A stretch of 64,000 nucleotides of DNA. Source: Acidobacteriaceae bacterium. GTDB taxonomy: Bacteria > Acidobacteriota > Terriglobia > Terriglobales > Acidobacteriaceae. Positions 41,993 to 51,671 of the stretch are shown in pieces. Each line of letters begins with the position of its first letter. The first letter of the stretch is position 1. The stretch covers positions 1-64,000 of the forward strand of contig DAIDGW010000124.1 in assembly GCA_027452245.1 (NCBI GenBank), given 5' to 3'. The notes under the pieces are model-generated. The model was not told the origin of the DNA. It saw nothing but the letters and a program-made list of their open reading frames with translations, and ran no database searches. Position numbers and translations under genes: made by a program.

Positions 41993-43303
41993 TTGCGTTG
42001 CCCCCGTTGCGGTAACGAGAATCCGGCCACCAACCGTTTTTGCGGCACGTGCGGAGCGCCGCTGGCAAATGCTGCGCCCCCGCCCACCCGTGCTCCGGGT
42101 TCACCGCAAACTCCCGTGAGTGCAACGCGCACTCCCATTCCGCCGCCTCCAGCCAGAGTACAGCCGCTGCCGCCCCCCTCGCGCCCTGCCCCGTCACAGC
42201 GCGCCACGCCTGTCGAGCCGCGTGTAGCCCCGGTGCAACCGGAAGAAGTACCCTCGATCGCCGGCCCATCATTCCTGGGTCTTGGTTCTGCGCCTCAAAC
42301 CGGCCGCACAGAACGTGGACTGAACCTCCGTCCCGAATCCGAAGGCACGTCGCGCAATCTCGACTACCTTCTCGAGGATGATGACGAAGAGCCCCACAGC
42401 GGCGCCTGGAAATTTATCCTGATCGTTGTCGCACTCGCCTTGGCCCTGGGCTTGGGATATCTGCGCTGGCGAAATCAGGGACTGAGCGCTCTGTTCTCGC
42501 GAGCGCAAAACACCCCGGCCGCACAGAATTCCAATCCCACGCAGCCGGATAGTGCCGTTCCCGCGGCCATTCCTAACGCGGGATCGGCCTCGACGGCTTC
42601 ACAGCCGGCACAAATCCAACAACAGCCCGCGCAACCACCCGCAATCACTCCTGCCCCTGCCGGTACCGCCGCGCCTCCCCAGCCGGGTTCCAACGCTGCG
42701 GAACCTTCCGCGGCCGGAACTGCGCCACCGCAGGCCGCTCCGGCAGCACCGGCAACACCAACGCAGGATGCGGCGCCGAATGCCTCTGGCAATTCTGCGC
42801 CAGCGGTGACGTCTGCGCCTGCAGCCGCTCAGAACGATGTACCTGCCCCCGCTGCTGCCGCACCTCCAGCTAAAACCGCAGATCAGAAGGCCGCCAAAGC
42901 TGATTCGGCCGGGGATACTTCGAGCAGCGATAACGATGCCGCCGACAATTCTGCCGCTCCGGCCGCGGTCCCCAAGCCGAAGCCTCCCGCCGCAAAACCG
43001 GTAGACCGCGTCACCGAAGGTGAAAAATATATCTACGGACGCGGCGTAAGCCAGGACTGTGATCGCGGATTGCGCTTGCTGCGCCCCGCCGCCGATCAGG
43101 GAAGCACACGCGCCATGATTTCCATGGGATCGCTCTATTCCACCGGCACCTGCACCGCCCGCGATCTTCCCACCGCCTACCGCTGGTTCGCGCTCGCCCT
43201 CCGCAAAGCGCCCGATAACCAGACCGTGCAGGGTGATCTCGAACGTCTCTGGGGACAGATGACGCAACCGGAACGGCAACTCGCCATCAAGCTCAGCCAG
43301 TAG
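41993..43303 (+). CDS. Zinc-ribbon, single-span membrane protein with Sel1-like C-terminus
   Basis: The start is taken as TTG 41993 because GAGGAG sits seven bases upstream; ATG 41978 in the same frame lacks such a signal. The 436-residue protein has four parts. A zinc ribbon comes first (RCPRCGNENPATNRFCGTCG, CPxC and CGxC knuckles), followed by a Pro-rich region. One membrane helix follows (WKFILIVVALALALGLGYL, about 140). A long Ala/Pro/Gln/Ser linker runs about 165-325, and a C-terminal part (about 335-436) resembles Sel1 repeats (GEKYIYGRGVSQDCDRGLRL, QGSTRAMISMGSLYSTGTC). Likely N-in, with the Sel1 part outside. Function unknown; Sel1 repeats usually bind proteins. Confidence 0.8.
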   Translation: MRCPRCGNENPATNRFCGTCGAPLANAAPPPTRAPGSPQTPVSATRTPIPPPPARVQPLPPPSRPAPSQRATPVEPRVAPVQPEEVPSIAGPSFLGLGSAPQTGRTERGLNLRPESEGTSRNLDYLLEDDDEEPHSGAWKFILIVVALALALGLGYLRWRNQGLSALFSRAQNTPAAQNSNPTQPDSAVPAAIPNAGSASTASQPAQIQQQPAQPPAITPAPAGTAAPPQPGSNAAEPSAAGTAPPQAAPAAPATPTQDAAPNASGNSAPAVTSAPAAAQNDVPAPAAAAPPAKTADQKAAKADSAGDTSSSDNDAADNSAAPAAVPKPKPPAAKPVDRVTEGEKYIYGRGVSQDCDRGLRLLRPAADQGSTRAMISMGSLYSTGTCTARDLPTAYRWFALALRKAPDNQTVQGDLERLWGQMTQPERQLAIKLSQ

Positions 43304-43376
43304 GGCAATACCGGTAAGTAGACTCTCCGCGCCGCGGGAGAAGACGTGGCGTTCGGATGGGAAGCAACTCCGGGCG

Positions 43377-45347
43377 TTAGGCTTCGTCCTGCTCTTTCAG
43401 TTTTGCGATGACGCTGAAATCCTCCAGCGTTGTGGTATCGCCTTTAACGTCGCCGCTCGTGGCCAGTTCGCGCAACAGACGGCGCATGATCTTGCCGCTG
43501 CGCGTTTTCGGAAGCGTATCGGTGAAGCGGATATCGTCAGGTTTGGCCAGCGCTCCAATTTCTTTCGCCACCCATCGGCGCAACTCCTCCTTGAGTTGGT
43601 CGGACGGTTGCCTTCCCTGCTCCAGGGTCACAAAAGCCGAGATCGCCTGCCCTTTCAACTCATCGGGACGCCCGACGACCGCGGCCTCTGCCACGGCTTC
43701 ATGAGCCACCAGCGCCGATTCCACTTCCATGGTGCTGAGCCGATGTCCGCTCACGTTCAGCACGTCGTCGACGCGGCCCATGATCCAGAAATATCCGTCT
43801 TTGTCCTTGCGCGCGCCGTCGCCCGTGAAATACACGCCCGGAATCTGTGACCAGTAATTCTTCACGTAGCGATCGGGATCGCCATACACCGTTCGCAGCA
43901 TCGACGGCCACGGTCGTTTGATCACGAGAAACCCACCCGCGCCGTCGGCAACCGGCTGTCCATCCATCGTAACGATATCCGCAACAACTCCCGGAAAGGG
44001 CCGCGTCGCCGAACCGGGCTTGGTCGCGATTGCACCCGGAATCGGCGTCAACATCATCCCTCCGGTTTCTGTTTGCCACCAAGTGTCGACGATCGGGCAG
44101 CGGTTCCCGCCGATCGTTTCCCGGTACCACATCCATGCTTCCGGATTGATCGGTTCGCCAACGGTGCCGAGCAGACGCAGGCTCTTCATGTTGTGCTTCT
44201 TCGGCCACTCCTCTCCCCACTTGATAAAGGTGCGGATCGCGGTGGGTGCCGTATAGAACACGGTGACTTTGTGCCGTTCGATGATTGACCAGAATCGGTC
44301 TGGCTCGGGGAAATTCGGCGCGCCTTCATACATCAGCGTGGTCGTGCCATTCTGCAGCGGACCGTACACGATGTAGCTGTGTCCGGTCACCCATCCGATG
44401 TCCGCCGAACACCAGTAAGTGTCTTCGTCTTTCAGATCGAAGACCCATTTTGTGGTGAGGTACGTTCCCACTGAATATCCGCCGGTGGTGTGCACCACGC
44501 CTTTTGGCTTCCCCGTCGTGCCCGATGTGTACAGGATGTACAGCGGATGTTCGGCCTCCAGCGGTTCGGCCGGACATTCGTCCGAGGCCTTCGCCATCAA
44601 TTCGTGCCACCAGTGATCGCGCCCCGGTTGCAGGTTGATCGCCGTCCCGGTCCGGCGATACACCACGACATTTTTCACGCTCGGGCACGATTGGAGCGCC
44701 TCTTCCACCGCCGGAAACAACTTCACTTCCGCTCCGCGCCGGTACGAGCCATCCTGGGTGACCACCGCACACGCCTGCGAGTCATGAATGCGGTCAATGA
44801 GCGCGTTCGAAGAGAATCCGCCAAATACCACAGTGTGGATGGCGCCGATGCGCGCACACGCCAGCATGGCCACCGCCAGTTCCGGAGTCATCCCCATGTA
44901 CAGCGCGACACGGTCGCCTTTCCTCACGCCCAGCGATTTGAGAACATTCGCGAACTTCTGCACTTCCTGATGCAGTTGCTGATAGGTTAGTGTGCGAATC
45001 TCGCCGGGTTCGCTCTCCCAGATGATGGCCGCCTTGTTCTTGCGCCACGTCTGCACGTGCCGGTCAAGGCAGTTGTACGACAAGTTGATGTGCCCACCGA
45101 TGAACCACTTCGCCCACGGGCAATTCCACTCGAGAACCCTCTCCCATTTCTTGAACCAGTGCAGATCGCTGGCCACGCGCGCCCAGAACGTATCGGGATC
45201 GTCCACCGACTCCCGGTAAACTCGCTCGTACTCCTCCAGGCTTTTGATGTGGGCATGCCGGCTGAACTCCGCCGGCGGATCGAACTTGCGCTCCTCCTGC
45301 AGAATGGAATCGATGCTGGTGGCCTCGGAAACAGCTTTATCGGGCAT
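43377..45347 (-). CDS. acs: Acetyl-CoA synthetase
   Basis: This 656-residue AMP-forming acetate-CoA ligase activates acetate through acetyl-AMP. Family segments are [18 protein letters not shown], the P-loop-like [38 protein letters not shown], and [16 protein letters not shown] of the acetate pocket. The C-terminal hinge and catalytic lysine segment is [18 protein letters not shown], whose Lys is the residue commonly acetylated to switch off the enzyme. Length is standard. No neighbouring acetate transporter or regulatory acetyltransferase is seen. Confidence 0.97.
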   Translation of the reverse strand: MPDKAVSEATSIDSILQEERKFDPPAEFSRHAHIKSLEEYERVYRESVDDPDTFWARVASDLHWFKKWERVLEWNCPWAKWFIGGHINLSYNCLDRHVQTWRKNKAAIIWESEPGEIRTLTYQQLHQEVQKFANVLKSLGVRKGDRVALYMGMTPELAVAMLACARIGAIHTVVFGGFSSNALIDRIHDSQACAVVTQDGSYRRGAEVKLFPAVEEALQSCPSVKNVVVYRRTGTAINLQPGRDHWWHELMAKASDECPAEPLEAEHPLYILYTSGTTGKPKGVVHTTGGYSVGTYLTTKWVFDLKDEDTYWCSADIGWVTGHSYIVYGPLQNGTTTLMYEGAPNFPEPDRFWSIIERHKVTVFYTAPTAIRTFIKWGEEWPKKHNMKSLRLLGTVGEPINPEAWMWYRETIGGNRCPIVDTWWQTETGGMMLTPIPGAIATKPGSATRPFPGVVADIVTMDGQPVADGAGGFLVIKRPWPSMLRTVYGDPDRYVKNYWSQIPGVYFTGDGARKDKDGYFWIMGRVDDVLNVSGHRLSTMEVESALVAHEAVAEAAVVGRPDELKGQAISAFVTLEQGRQPSDQLKEELRRWVAKEIGALAKPDDIRFTDTLPKTRSGKIMRRLLRELATSGDVKGDTTTLEDFSVIAKLKEQDEA

Positions 45348-45510
45348 GCGGGACCTCGACTGGGAGGAATCTTCTGTTTTCGCCTGTTCGCACTTGGCGA
45401 ATCGCGAACTATTCTACACAGCCGAATCGCGCTTCACCAAAGCCCCTTCGCGATGGGTGTGTAACAATGGAACGTTTTTACTCTGACCGAGCGTCCCCCT
45501 TGGCATTCCC

Positions 45511-46542
45511 ATGAAACCGCTCACTTACATTCTGTTGATCGCTCTTGCCCTGACCGCGGCCGCGTCGTCTCAGACTGGTCGCGCTGCCGCAACATCGTCC
45601 AACCCGGCTCCTATGGTCCTCACCGGGACGATTCCCCTGCCCGGTGTTCAGGGACGCATCGATCACATGTCAATCGACCCTCACAACGGACTGCTTTTTG
45701 TCTCTGCCTTGGGTAACGACTCCGAAGAGGTTGTGGACTTATCGGCAGGAATTCGCGTGCACACGATCACGGGGATTCCGCGGCCTCAGGGCGTGATCTA
45801 CGCCCCCGAGGCAAACAAACTCTTTGTGGCAAGCGACGAAGGCAAGCTCTACATCTACGACGGCGCTTCGTACGCGCTGCTCGCAACCCTCGATTTCGGA
45901 GACGATGTCGATAATCTACGTTACGACGCCGCGGCCAAACGGCTCTACGCCGCCTACGGCGATGGCGAGCAGGGCGCAATCGCCATGATCGATGTCACCA
46001 ATAACAAGCGTCTGCCGGTGGAGTTCAAACTGGGAGCGCACCCGGAATCTTTTCAGTTGGAAGCAGCGGGAACCCATCTCTACGTAAATCTGCCCGATCT
46101 GAAACAGATCGCCGCCGTCGATCGCAAGACCGGAGACATCGTGCGCTGGCCCGTCACGGCCGACAGCAACTTCCCTATGGCCTTGGACGAGGCTCGCCAC
46201 CGGCTTTTCGTCGCCACACGGGGCCCGGCGCAGATGCAGGTTTATGACACTTCCACCGGACTTCTGCTTGCGGCTCTGCCCTGCGTACAGGCTTCCGACG
46301 ATCTCTATTTCGATGCGGCGCGCCGCAGAATCTACGTTTCCGGCGGCGAAGGCTACATCAGCGTTTTTCAGCAGAAGGAGGCCAACAGCTACTCACCCAT
46401 AGCCAAAGTTCCGTCCGCCCTGGGTGGGCGGACGGCTGGATACTTTGGCAAGGGACATAAAGGATTTGATGTTTTCTATCTGGCGGTGCCGGCGCGGATC
46501 GATCGCGGCGCCGAAATTCTCGTCTACACCGTCCAGGACTGA
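45511..46542 (+). CDS. Exported YncE-like beta-propeller protein
   Basis: This 343-residue protein has a signal peptide (YILLIALALTAAASSQTGRA) and then a seven-blade propeller-like series: DHMSIDPHNGLLFVSALGND, QGVIYAPEANKLFVASDEGK, LRYDAAAKRLYAAYGDGEQG, VAAVDRKTGD-type strands and DLYFDAARRRIYVSGGEGYI. The family (YncE/40-residue YVTN repeats) is periplasmic and usually binds DNA or protein, or is of unknown role. It is divergent from acs and convergent with the YtxH-like gene across a hairpin. Confidence 0.82.
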   Translation: MKPLTYILLIALALTAAASSQTGRAAATSSNPAPMVLTGTIPLPGVQGRIDHMSIDPHNGLLFVSALGNDSEEVVDLSAGIRVHTITGIPRPQGVIYAPEANKLFVASDEGKLYIYDGASYALLATLDFGDDVDNLRYDAAAKRLYAAYGDGEQGAIAMIDVTNNKRLPVEFKLGAHPESFQLEAAGTHLYVNLPDLKQIAAVDRKTGDIVRWPVTADSNFPMALDEARHRLFVATRGPAQMQVYDTSTGLLLAALPCVQASDDLYFDAARRRIYVSGGEGYISVFQQKEANSYSPIAKVPSALGGRTAGYFGKGHKGFDVFYLAVPARIDRGAEILVYTVQD

Positions 46543-46560
46543 AGTAGCATCCCTTCCTCT

Positions 46561-46579
46561 CTCCGCCCTTTCGGCGGAG
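46561..46579. terminator. Hairpin between convergent genes
   Basis: CTCCGCC-CTTTC-GGCGGAG is a perfect 7-bp stem with a 5-nt loop, located between the plus-strand gene ending at 46542 and the minus-strand gene ending at 46592. No T-run is present on either strand. Its position argues for a bidirectional stop. Confidence 0.5.
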
Positions 46580-46591
46580 TCAGAATGGAGA

Positions 46592-46939
46592 TCAGATGCC
46601 TCCCTCAGTCCCAGTGCTTCTGCGGGTGGTCTCTGCGGTTGAGAAGCGGTCACGCACGCGATCGCCGATGTCCTGAACTCGATCTTTCACGTTCGTCCGG
46701 AGTTCTTCGCCGCTCGAGGGTGCCAGCAGCATGCCGGCGCCGATACCCACTCCCACTCCTGCTGCAAACAGCAAAATGTTGCGCCCCACGTGGCTCTCTC
46801 CGTAAATCATCTCGCGTCCGCGGTCCGCGATATCCGACATGCGGTCTGACACTCGATCGCGTACATCGCCCATGTTGTCTAGTTGATCCATGACGTACAT
46901 CGCCGTATTCAGGATGGATTTCAAAGAACGCAGCTTCAC
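46592..46939 (-). CDS. YtxH-like membrane protein
   Basis: GTG 46939 is the start because AAGGAGGAG lies five bases upstream; the in-frame extension to 47062 is unsupported. The 115-residue product has an N-terminal helix with repeated D-x-x-x-R periodicity (MGDVRDRVSDRMSDIADRGR). One membrane helix follows (NILLFAAGVGVGIGAGMLLAP). The tail is charged (SSGEELRTNVKDRVQDIGDR, VRDRFS). The GAGMLLAPSSGEELR junction is the YtxH signature. Such proteins are stress-induced in some bacteria; the precise role is unknown. Confidence 0.83.
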   Translation of the reverse strand: MKLRSLKSILNTAMYVMDQLDNMGDVRDRVSDRMSDIADRGREMIYGESHVGRNILLFAAGVGVGIGAGMLLAPSSGEELRTNVKDRVQDIGDRVRDRFSTAETTRRSTGTEGGI

Positions 46940-47148
46940 AGTTACTCCTCCTTGGGAATTCGAAATCGGGGCCTTATGGGACTCCTCACGGCCTCGGATA
47001 GGTTCGGACAAGAAAGCCACACTCCGAGTGCGGGCGGTTGGTCCGAACCTTGTTAGTTGCACGCATCCGCAATTGGATGCTTGGAATCCGGAGGCCCGTC
47101 GCTATAGCAACAGCGGGCCTCTTTCCGATTCACTGTAAGCGGTCAACC

Positions 47149-47847
47149 TTAGTGTACCTGAGCCGTCTCCTTCGCATTCTGCACGGCGTTCACAAAATTC
47201 CGCGCTTCGGAATTCGGCATCTTTGCCTGCCCCTCAAGAATCTGTTTGAAGGAAATGTCTTTGCCGTACCAGTCTTTGGTCGCTCGCGTATCCTGCGAGA
47301 TATCCGCGCCATTCAGCGAGGCGCCAATGAAGGCTCCTTTGCTGTGCGAGTAAGTCAGGATGCCCGCTTTGTATCCCGCGCTTCCTGAAGCCTGCCGGCC
47401 CACCGGTCCTGCCGCCGCTGAAACGCTGGCCCCGACCTTGATGTGACCTTCCATGAGAGCAGTCATGGCCTGATTATTCATCATGAACATCACCAGGTCG
47501 GTGCTGGTCCCGCCAATCTGCGGACCCCAACTGATTCCCGACAACGCAAACGGCGCCGGCGCGCTCCATGTTCCTTCGCTCGTTTTGCACGTCGCGACGC
47601 CCGTTCCGTGCTCGCCGCCAATAACGAATGCTCCCTTGACAAGCTTGGGAATCACGGCGACGCACTTCGCCTTTTCCAGCACATCATTCGGGATCGCTTT
47701 ATCCGCGCCCTGAGAATGCATCTGATCGATAACCTGGGTAGCCTGCTGCAACTCCGTGCTGGCATTCTTTTCGTTGCTGCCGGCAAAAGCAAACGTTCCA
47801 ACACACAGGCATAAAACGCCTGTGACTATCTGAACCTTGGTGATCAT
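47149..47847 (-). CDS. Exported SYLF/Ysc84-domain lipid-binding protein
   Basis: This 232-residue protein has a signal peptide (VTGVLCLCVGTFAFAGS). A SYLF domain follows: IPNDVLEKAKCVAVIPKLVK, GAFVIGGEHGTGVATCKT, GGTSTDLVMFMMNNQAMTAL, GHIKVGASVSAAAGPVGRQA, and LTYSHSKGAFIGASLNGADI. SYLF domains bind phosphoinositides in eukaryotes; bacterial versions are periplasmic or outer-membrane-associated. GGAGGACGAGCC precedes the ATG. It is on the same strand as the YtxH-like gene, 209 bp upstream of it. Confidence 0.88.
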   Translation of the reverse strand: MITKVQIVTGVLCLCVGTFAFAGSNEKNASTELQQATQVIDQMHSQGADKAIPNDVLEKAKCVAVIPKLVKGAFVIGGEHGTGVATCKTSEGTWSAPAPFALSGISWGPQIGGTSTDLVMFMMNNQAMTALMEGHIKVGASVSAAAGPVGRQASGSAGYKAGILTYSHSKGAFIGASLNGADISQDTRATKDWYGKDISFKQILEGQAKMPNSEARNFVNAVQNAKETAQVH

Positions 47848-47982
47848 GGCTCGTCCTCCGGCTTTTTCGATTCGCGAAGCACTGCGAAGTTTGCCGGGAA
47901 AAGGACTTAGAGCCGCTTCTGCCGGAAACGCCTTAGGCAGGATCTAAGGTCTACTCTGGATTTTCGGTTGAAGAGGACGCGG

Positions 47983-49554
47983 CTAGAGCTTTTTGCGGTA
48001 TACGGTGCCAATCGCGGCGATCGCACCCCGCAGCCGCGCGCTCAGTCCGCGCCCGAATTGCAGGTCGACAAAACCTTCCATCTGCTGCCGGAAGGCCGGG
48101 CCATAGCCGTACCACCAGGACTTCTTCATCTTCGGCATCAGGTCCGTATCGATATATTTAAGCCAAACCATCTCCTGCAGCCCGAAGCGGCCATGAGTTC
48201 GTCCGATGCCGCTGGCTTTCACGCCCCCGTGCGGCGCTTCGCTGATGGCGAAGCAAGAGACGACATCGTTCACCATGACCGTCCCCGCGTGGATCTGCCG
48301 AGCCAGTCTTTCTCCTCGCCTGCTGTCGCCGGTCCACACGCTGGCCGCCAGCCCGTACAGCGAATCGTTGGCGAGCGTCACGGCTTCTTCTTCCGTCTCG
48401 AAGCTGGTCACCGGCAGCACCGGACCGAACGTCTCTTCGTGCATGACCCGCATGTCGTGACTCACATCGGCCAGAATCGTCGGCGCATAGAAGTTCGTGC
48501 CGAGGCCGGTCAGCCGCTCTCCACCCGCCAGCACGCGAGCGCCCTGCTGCTTGGCGTCGAGCACGTGCGCTTCAACCAGGCGCAACTGCCGCTCTGTAAT
48601 CAGCGGACCGACCTCGGTCTCGGGATCCATGCCGTTGCCGACGCGCAGCGCCTTCACCTTCTCCACGCACAGCTCGAGAAACTTGCGATAGAGATCACGA
48701 TGCACATAGCAGCGCTCCACCGAAAGGCAAGCCTGTCCGGCATTGACAAACGCTCCCCAGACCGCGGCGCTCGAGGCAACGTCAAGATCGGCATCGTCGA
48801 GAACGATCATCGGATCCTTGCCGCCCAATTCGAGCACGACCGGTAACAGGCGTTCGGCCGCCGCTGCGGCAATGCGTTTTCCTGTCGCCACACTGCCGGT
48901 GAAGACCAGTTTGTCGATTTCCGACGCCACCAGTGCCGATCCGGTTAGGCCATCCCCCACCGCGACCTGAAAAGCATTTTCGGGAATCTCCGCCGCCCGC
49001 AACATGGACTGCAGTTCCATTGCGCCCATCGAAGTCAGTTCCGAGGGCTTCAGGACGACCGTGTTTCCCGCGACCAGAGCGGCTAGCGTCTCGGTTGCGG
49101 GAATCGAGAACGGATAGTTCCAGGGAGAAACGATTCCAATTACGCCATAAGGTGCGCGCGCCAACTTTCCGCGCTTCAGTCGCGTAGCCAGATTTCCGTG
49201 CGGAATCGGCTCGTCTTGCAGCACGCCGTGCGCGTTTTCGATAAGGAAGCGCACCGCATCGAGCACTACCGAAACTTCTGTGACCAGCGCTTCAGACACT
49301 GGCTTGCCCGATTCGCGCGTGATACATTCGGCAACTTCATTCTTTCGGGCGTGCAGGATTCGCTGAAATTTGCGCAGCATCCCGAGGCGCTCCGGCAGGC
49401 CGCGATTTTGCCAGTCCATCTGCGCTTCGCGCGCCCGGCCCACCGCCTCGTGGACCTCGCCGCTCGATACGCAATCGAATTCGCGCAGCACCTCGCCCGT
49501 CGCCGGATTCACCGACGCAATCTTGCGCGTCACCATTTGTGCATTTGTGGCCAT
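47983..49554 (-). CDS. NAD(P)-dependent aldehyde dehydrogenase
   Basis: This 523-residue aldehyde dehydrogenase superfamily member has the catalytic glutamate E242 in VLELGGKDPMI and the nucleophile C276 in FVNAGQACLSVERCYV. NAD-binding segments include GIVSPWNYPFSIPATETLAA and LVFTGSVATGKRIAAAAAE. EETFGPVLPVTSFETEEEAV is the usual C-terminal motif. The pattern is close to succinate-semialdehyde and broad-specificity ALDHs; the real substrate is open. It is divergent from uvrC. Confidence 0.9.
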   Translation of the reverse strand: MATNAQMVTRKIASVNPATGEVLREFDCVSSGEVHEAVGRAREAQMDWQNRGLPERLGMLRKFQRILHARKNEVAECITRESGKPVSEALVTEVSVVLDAVRFLIENAHGVLQDEPIPHGNLATRLKRGKLARAPYGVIGIVSPWNYPFSIPATETLAALVAGNTVVLKPSELTSMGAMELQSMLRAAEIPENAFQVAVGDGLTGSALVASEIDKLVFTGSVATGKRIAAAAAERLLPVVLELGGKDPMIVLDDADLDVASSAAVWGAFVNAGQACLSVERCYVHRDLYRKFLELCVEKVKALRVGNGMDPETEVGPLITERQLRLVEAHVLDAKQQGARVLAGGERLTGLGTNFYAPTILADVSHDMRVMHEETFGPVLPVTSFETEEEAVTLANDSLYGLAASVWTGDSRRGERLARQIHAGTVMVNDVVSCFAISEAPHGGVKASGIGRTHGRFGLQEMVWLKYIDTDLMPKMKKSWWYGYGPAFRQQMEGFVDLQFGRGLSARLRGAIAAIGTVYRKKL

Positions 49555-49712
49555 GGCAGCCGCGAGTCCTCGTCTGCTTTAAGAATTGCTCAAACTGGGA
49601 GGATACGCTGACATTGTAGACGGAGCGCGACGCTAAGTTCCCGAGAATCGCCTGAACTCGCACCGCCATCTGCCCTACTCTCATCGAATAGAATGGGAAC
49701 TCCACCGTTTTC

Positions 49713-51671
49713 ATGGACCTGCAGCAGAAAATTCGCACCATCCCGACCGAACCTGGCGTGTATCTCTACAAGAACGCCGAGGGCGAGATCATCTACGTCG
49801 GGAAGGCGAAGAACCTGCGAAGCCGCGTCTCCAGCTATTTTCATGAAGGACGCTGGTCCGACGCCAAGACGGGCACCCTCGTCCGCGAGGCCGTCGATGT
49901 CGATTACATCGTCGTCGCCAACAACAAGGAAGCCCTCGCCCTCGAAAACAACCTGATCAAGCAACGCAAGCCGCGTTTTAACATCCTGTTGCGCGACGAT
50001 AAAACCTATCCCTACGTGAAGTTGACCCTGGCCGAGCGCTTCCCTCGCGTTTACGTCACCCGCCGCCTGCGCAAAGACGGCAGCGCTTATTACGGTCCCT
50101 ACTTCCCCGCGAACCTCGCGTACCGTATCGTCGACCTGGTGCATCGTAACTTTCTGATTCCCTCCTGCAAGGTCGACCTCACGCGCTTTCATCCGCGGCC
50201 CTGTTTGCAGTACTACATCCGCCGCTGCTTAGGCCCGTGCGTTCAGGAACTTACGACTGCCGACGTGTACCAGGAAGCAGTACGCGACGTGAAGATGTTT
50301 CTGGAAGGGCGGCCCACGGACTTGGCGAAATCTCTCCGGGCGCGCATGGAGCAAGCCGCGGAATCGGAAGAGTTTGAACGCGCGGCGCGCTATCGCGATC
50401 TGATCTCGACCGTCGAACAATTGCAGGAGCGCCAGCGCATGGCCGCCGCCGAAGGTGACGACGCCGACGTCTTTGGATATCACTACGAAAATGGCATGCT
50501 GGCTGTGAATCTGTTTCACATGCGGGGCGGCAAGATGGTCGACCGCCGCGAATTCTTCTGGGAGGATCTGCCGGAGTTCGCTTTCCCCGACACCTCTGGC
50601 CGTCCTCCTGAGCCAGGCGAAGGATTAGCGCATCTTCTATGCGACGCCGATAGTGCAAGCGAATCCATAGATCCTGCGGAGCGACGCGATTCACAAAATG
50701 ACAAGAGCAGCCAGCAACTGTTTCATCCCGGAGAGTTTTTCTCGGCGCTGCTCAAGCAGCTTTACATCGGGCAACCGTATGTCCCGCGCAATCTGTACGT
50801 TCCGTTAGATTTCGAAGATCGCGAAGAGCTCGAAGAATTGCTCTCGGAACAGATCGCGGGTACGAACCCGCGTATTGGGCGCGTGCACATCATCGTGCCC
50901 CTGCGCGGCGATAAGCGTTCGCTGATCGATCTCGCGGGCAACAATGCCAAGCAGTCGTACGATCAGCGCTTCCGCGTGCTCAAGCCCAATGCCCGCCGCA
51001 TCCAGGAAGAATTACAGGAAGTGCTGAGTTTGCCGGAACTTCCCAGGCGCATCGAATGCTTCGACATCTCGCACATCCAGGGCGCGGAAACCGTGGCCTC
51101 CATGGTCGTATGGGAAGACGGCAAGATGAAGAAGTCGGATTACCGCAAGTTCATCATCCGCACCGTCGATGGCGTGGATGATTTCGCTTCCATGCGCGAA
51201 GTAGTGACGCGCCGCTACAAGCGCCTGCAGCAGGAAGAAAAGCCGATGCCGAGCCTGGTGCTGATCGATGGAGGACTCGGCCAGCTCCACGCCGCCGCCG
51301 CAGCGCTGGAGTCGATCGAAATCATCAACCAGCCGCTGGCCTCGATTGCGAAGCGGGAAGAGATTCTCTACGTCTATGGGCAAGAGAAAGATCCCATCGC
51401 GCTCGATCATCACTCGCCGGTGCTGCATCTCATTCAAATGATTCGGGATGAGGCGCACCGCTTTGCCGTAACTTTCCATCGCAAGCGCCGGCAGATGCGC
51501 GACCGTTCCACCGAACTGCTGGAAATTCCCGGCGTAGGCGCCAGCACCACCCGCCGCCTGCTGGAACATTTCGGGAGCGTACAGGCGGTGAGGCAGGCGG
51601 ATGCCGCGGCGTTATCGGCGGTCGTCACCCGCACGCAGGCGGAAGCCATCCGCAATCACTTCACTAAGTAA
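49713..51671 (+). CDS. uvrC: UvrABC system protein C
   Basis: Dual-incision nuclease of nucleotide excision repair, 652 residues. Domains in order: GIY-YIG (PTEPGVYLYKNAEGEIIYVG, about 11-90), a Cys-rich Fe-S region (SCKVDLTRFHPRPCLQYYIR, then RCLGPC, 151-176), a UVR motif (RMEQAAESEEFERAARYRDL, 211-230), an RNase H-like nuclease (CFDISHIQGAETVASMVVWE) and C-terminal tandem helix-hairpin-helix (LLEIPGVGASTTRRLLEHFG). Between FFWEDL (286) and FHPGEFFSALLKQLY (337) there is an acidic insertion of about 45 residues that typical UvrC proteins lack. TAGAAT (49688) is a possible -10 element. Confidence 0.96.
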   Translation: MDLQQKIRTIPTEPGVYLYKNAEGEIIYVGKAKNLRSRVSSYFHEGRWSDAKTGTLVREAVDVDYIVVANNKEALALENNLIKQRKPRFNILLRDDKTYPYVKLTLAERFPRVYVTRRLRKDGSAYYGPYFPANLAYRIVDLVHRNFLIPSCKVDLTRFHPRPCLQYYIRRCLGPCVQELTTADVYQEAVRDVKMFLEGRPTDLAKSLRARMEQAAESEEFERAARYRDLISTVEQLQERQRMAAAEGDDADVFGYHYENGMLAVNLFHMRGGKMVDRREFFWEDLPEFAFPDTSGRPPEPGEGLAHLLCDADSASESIDPAERRDSQNDKSSQQLFHPGEFFSALLKQLYIGQPYVPRNLYVPLDFEDREELEELLSEQIAGTNPRIGRVHIIVPLRGDKRSLIDLAGNNAKQSYDQRFRVLKPNARRIQEELQEVLSLPELPRRIECFDISHIQGAETVASMVVWEDGKMKKSDYRKFIIRTVDGVDDFASMREVVTRRYKRLQQEEKPMPSLVLIDGGLGQLHAAAAALESIEIINQPLASIAKREEILYVYGQEKDPIALDHHSPVLHLIQMIRDEAHRFAVTFHRKRRQMRDRSTELLEIPGVGASTTRRLLEHFGSVQAVRQADAAALSAVVTRTQAEAIRNHFTK

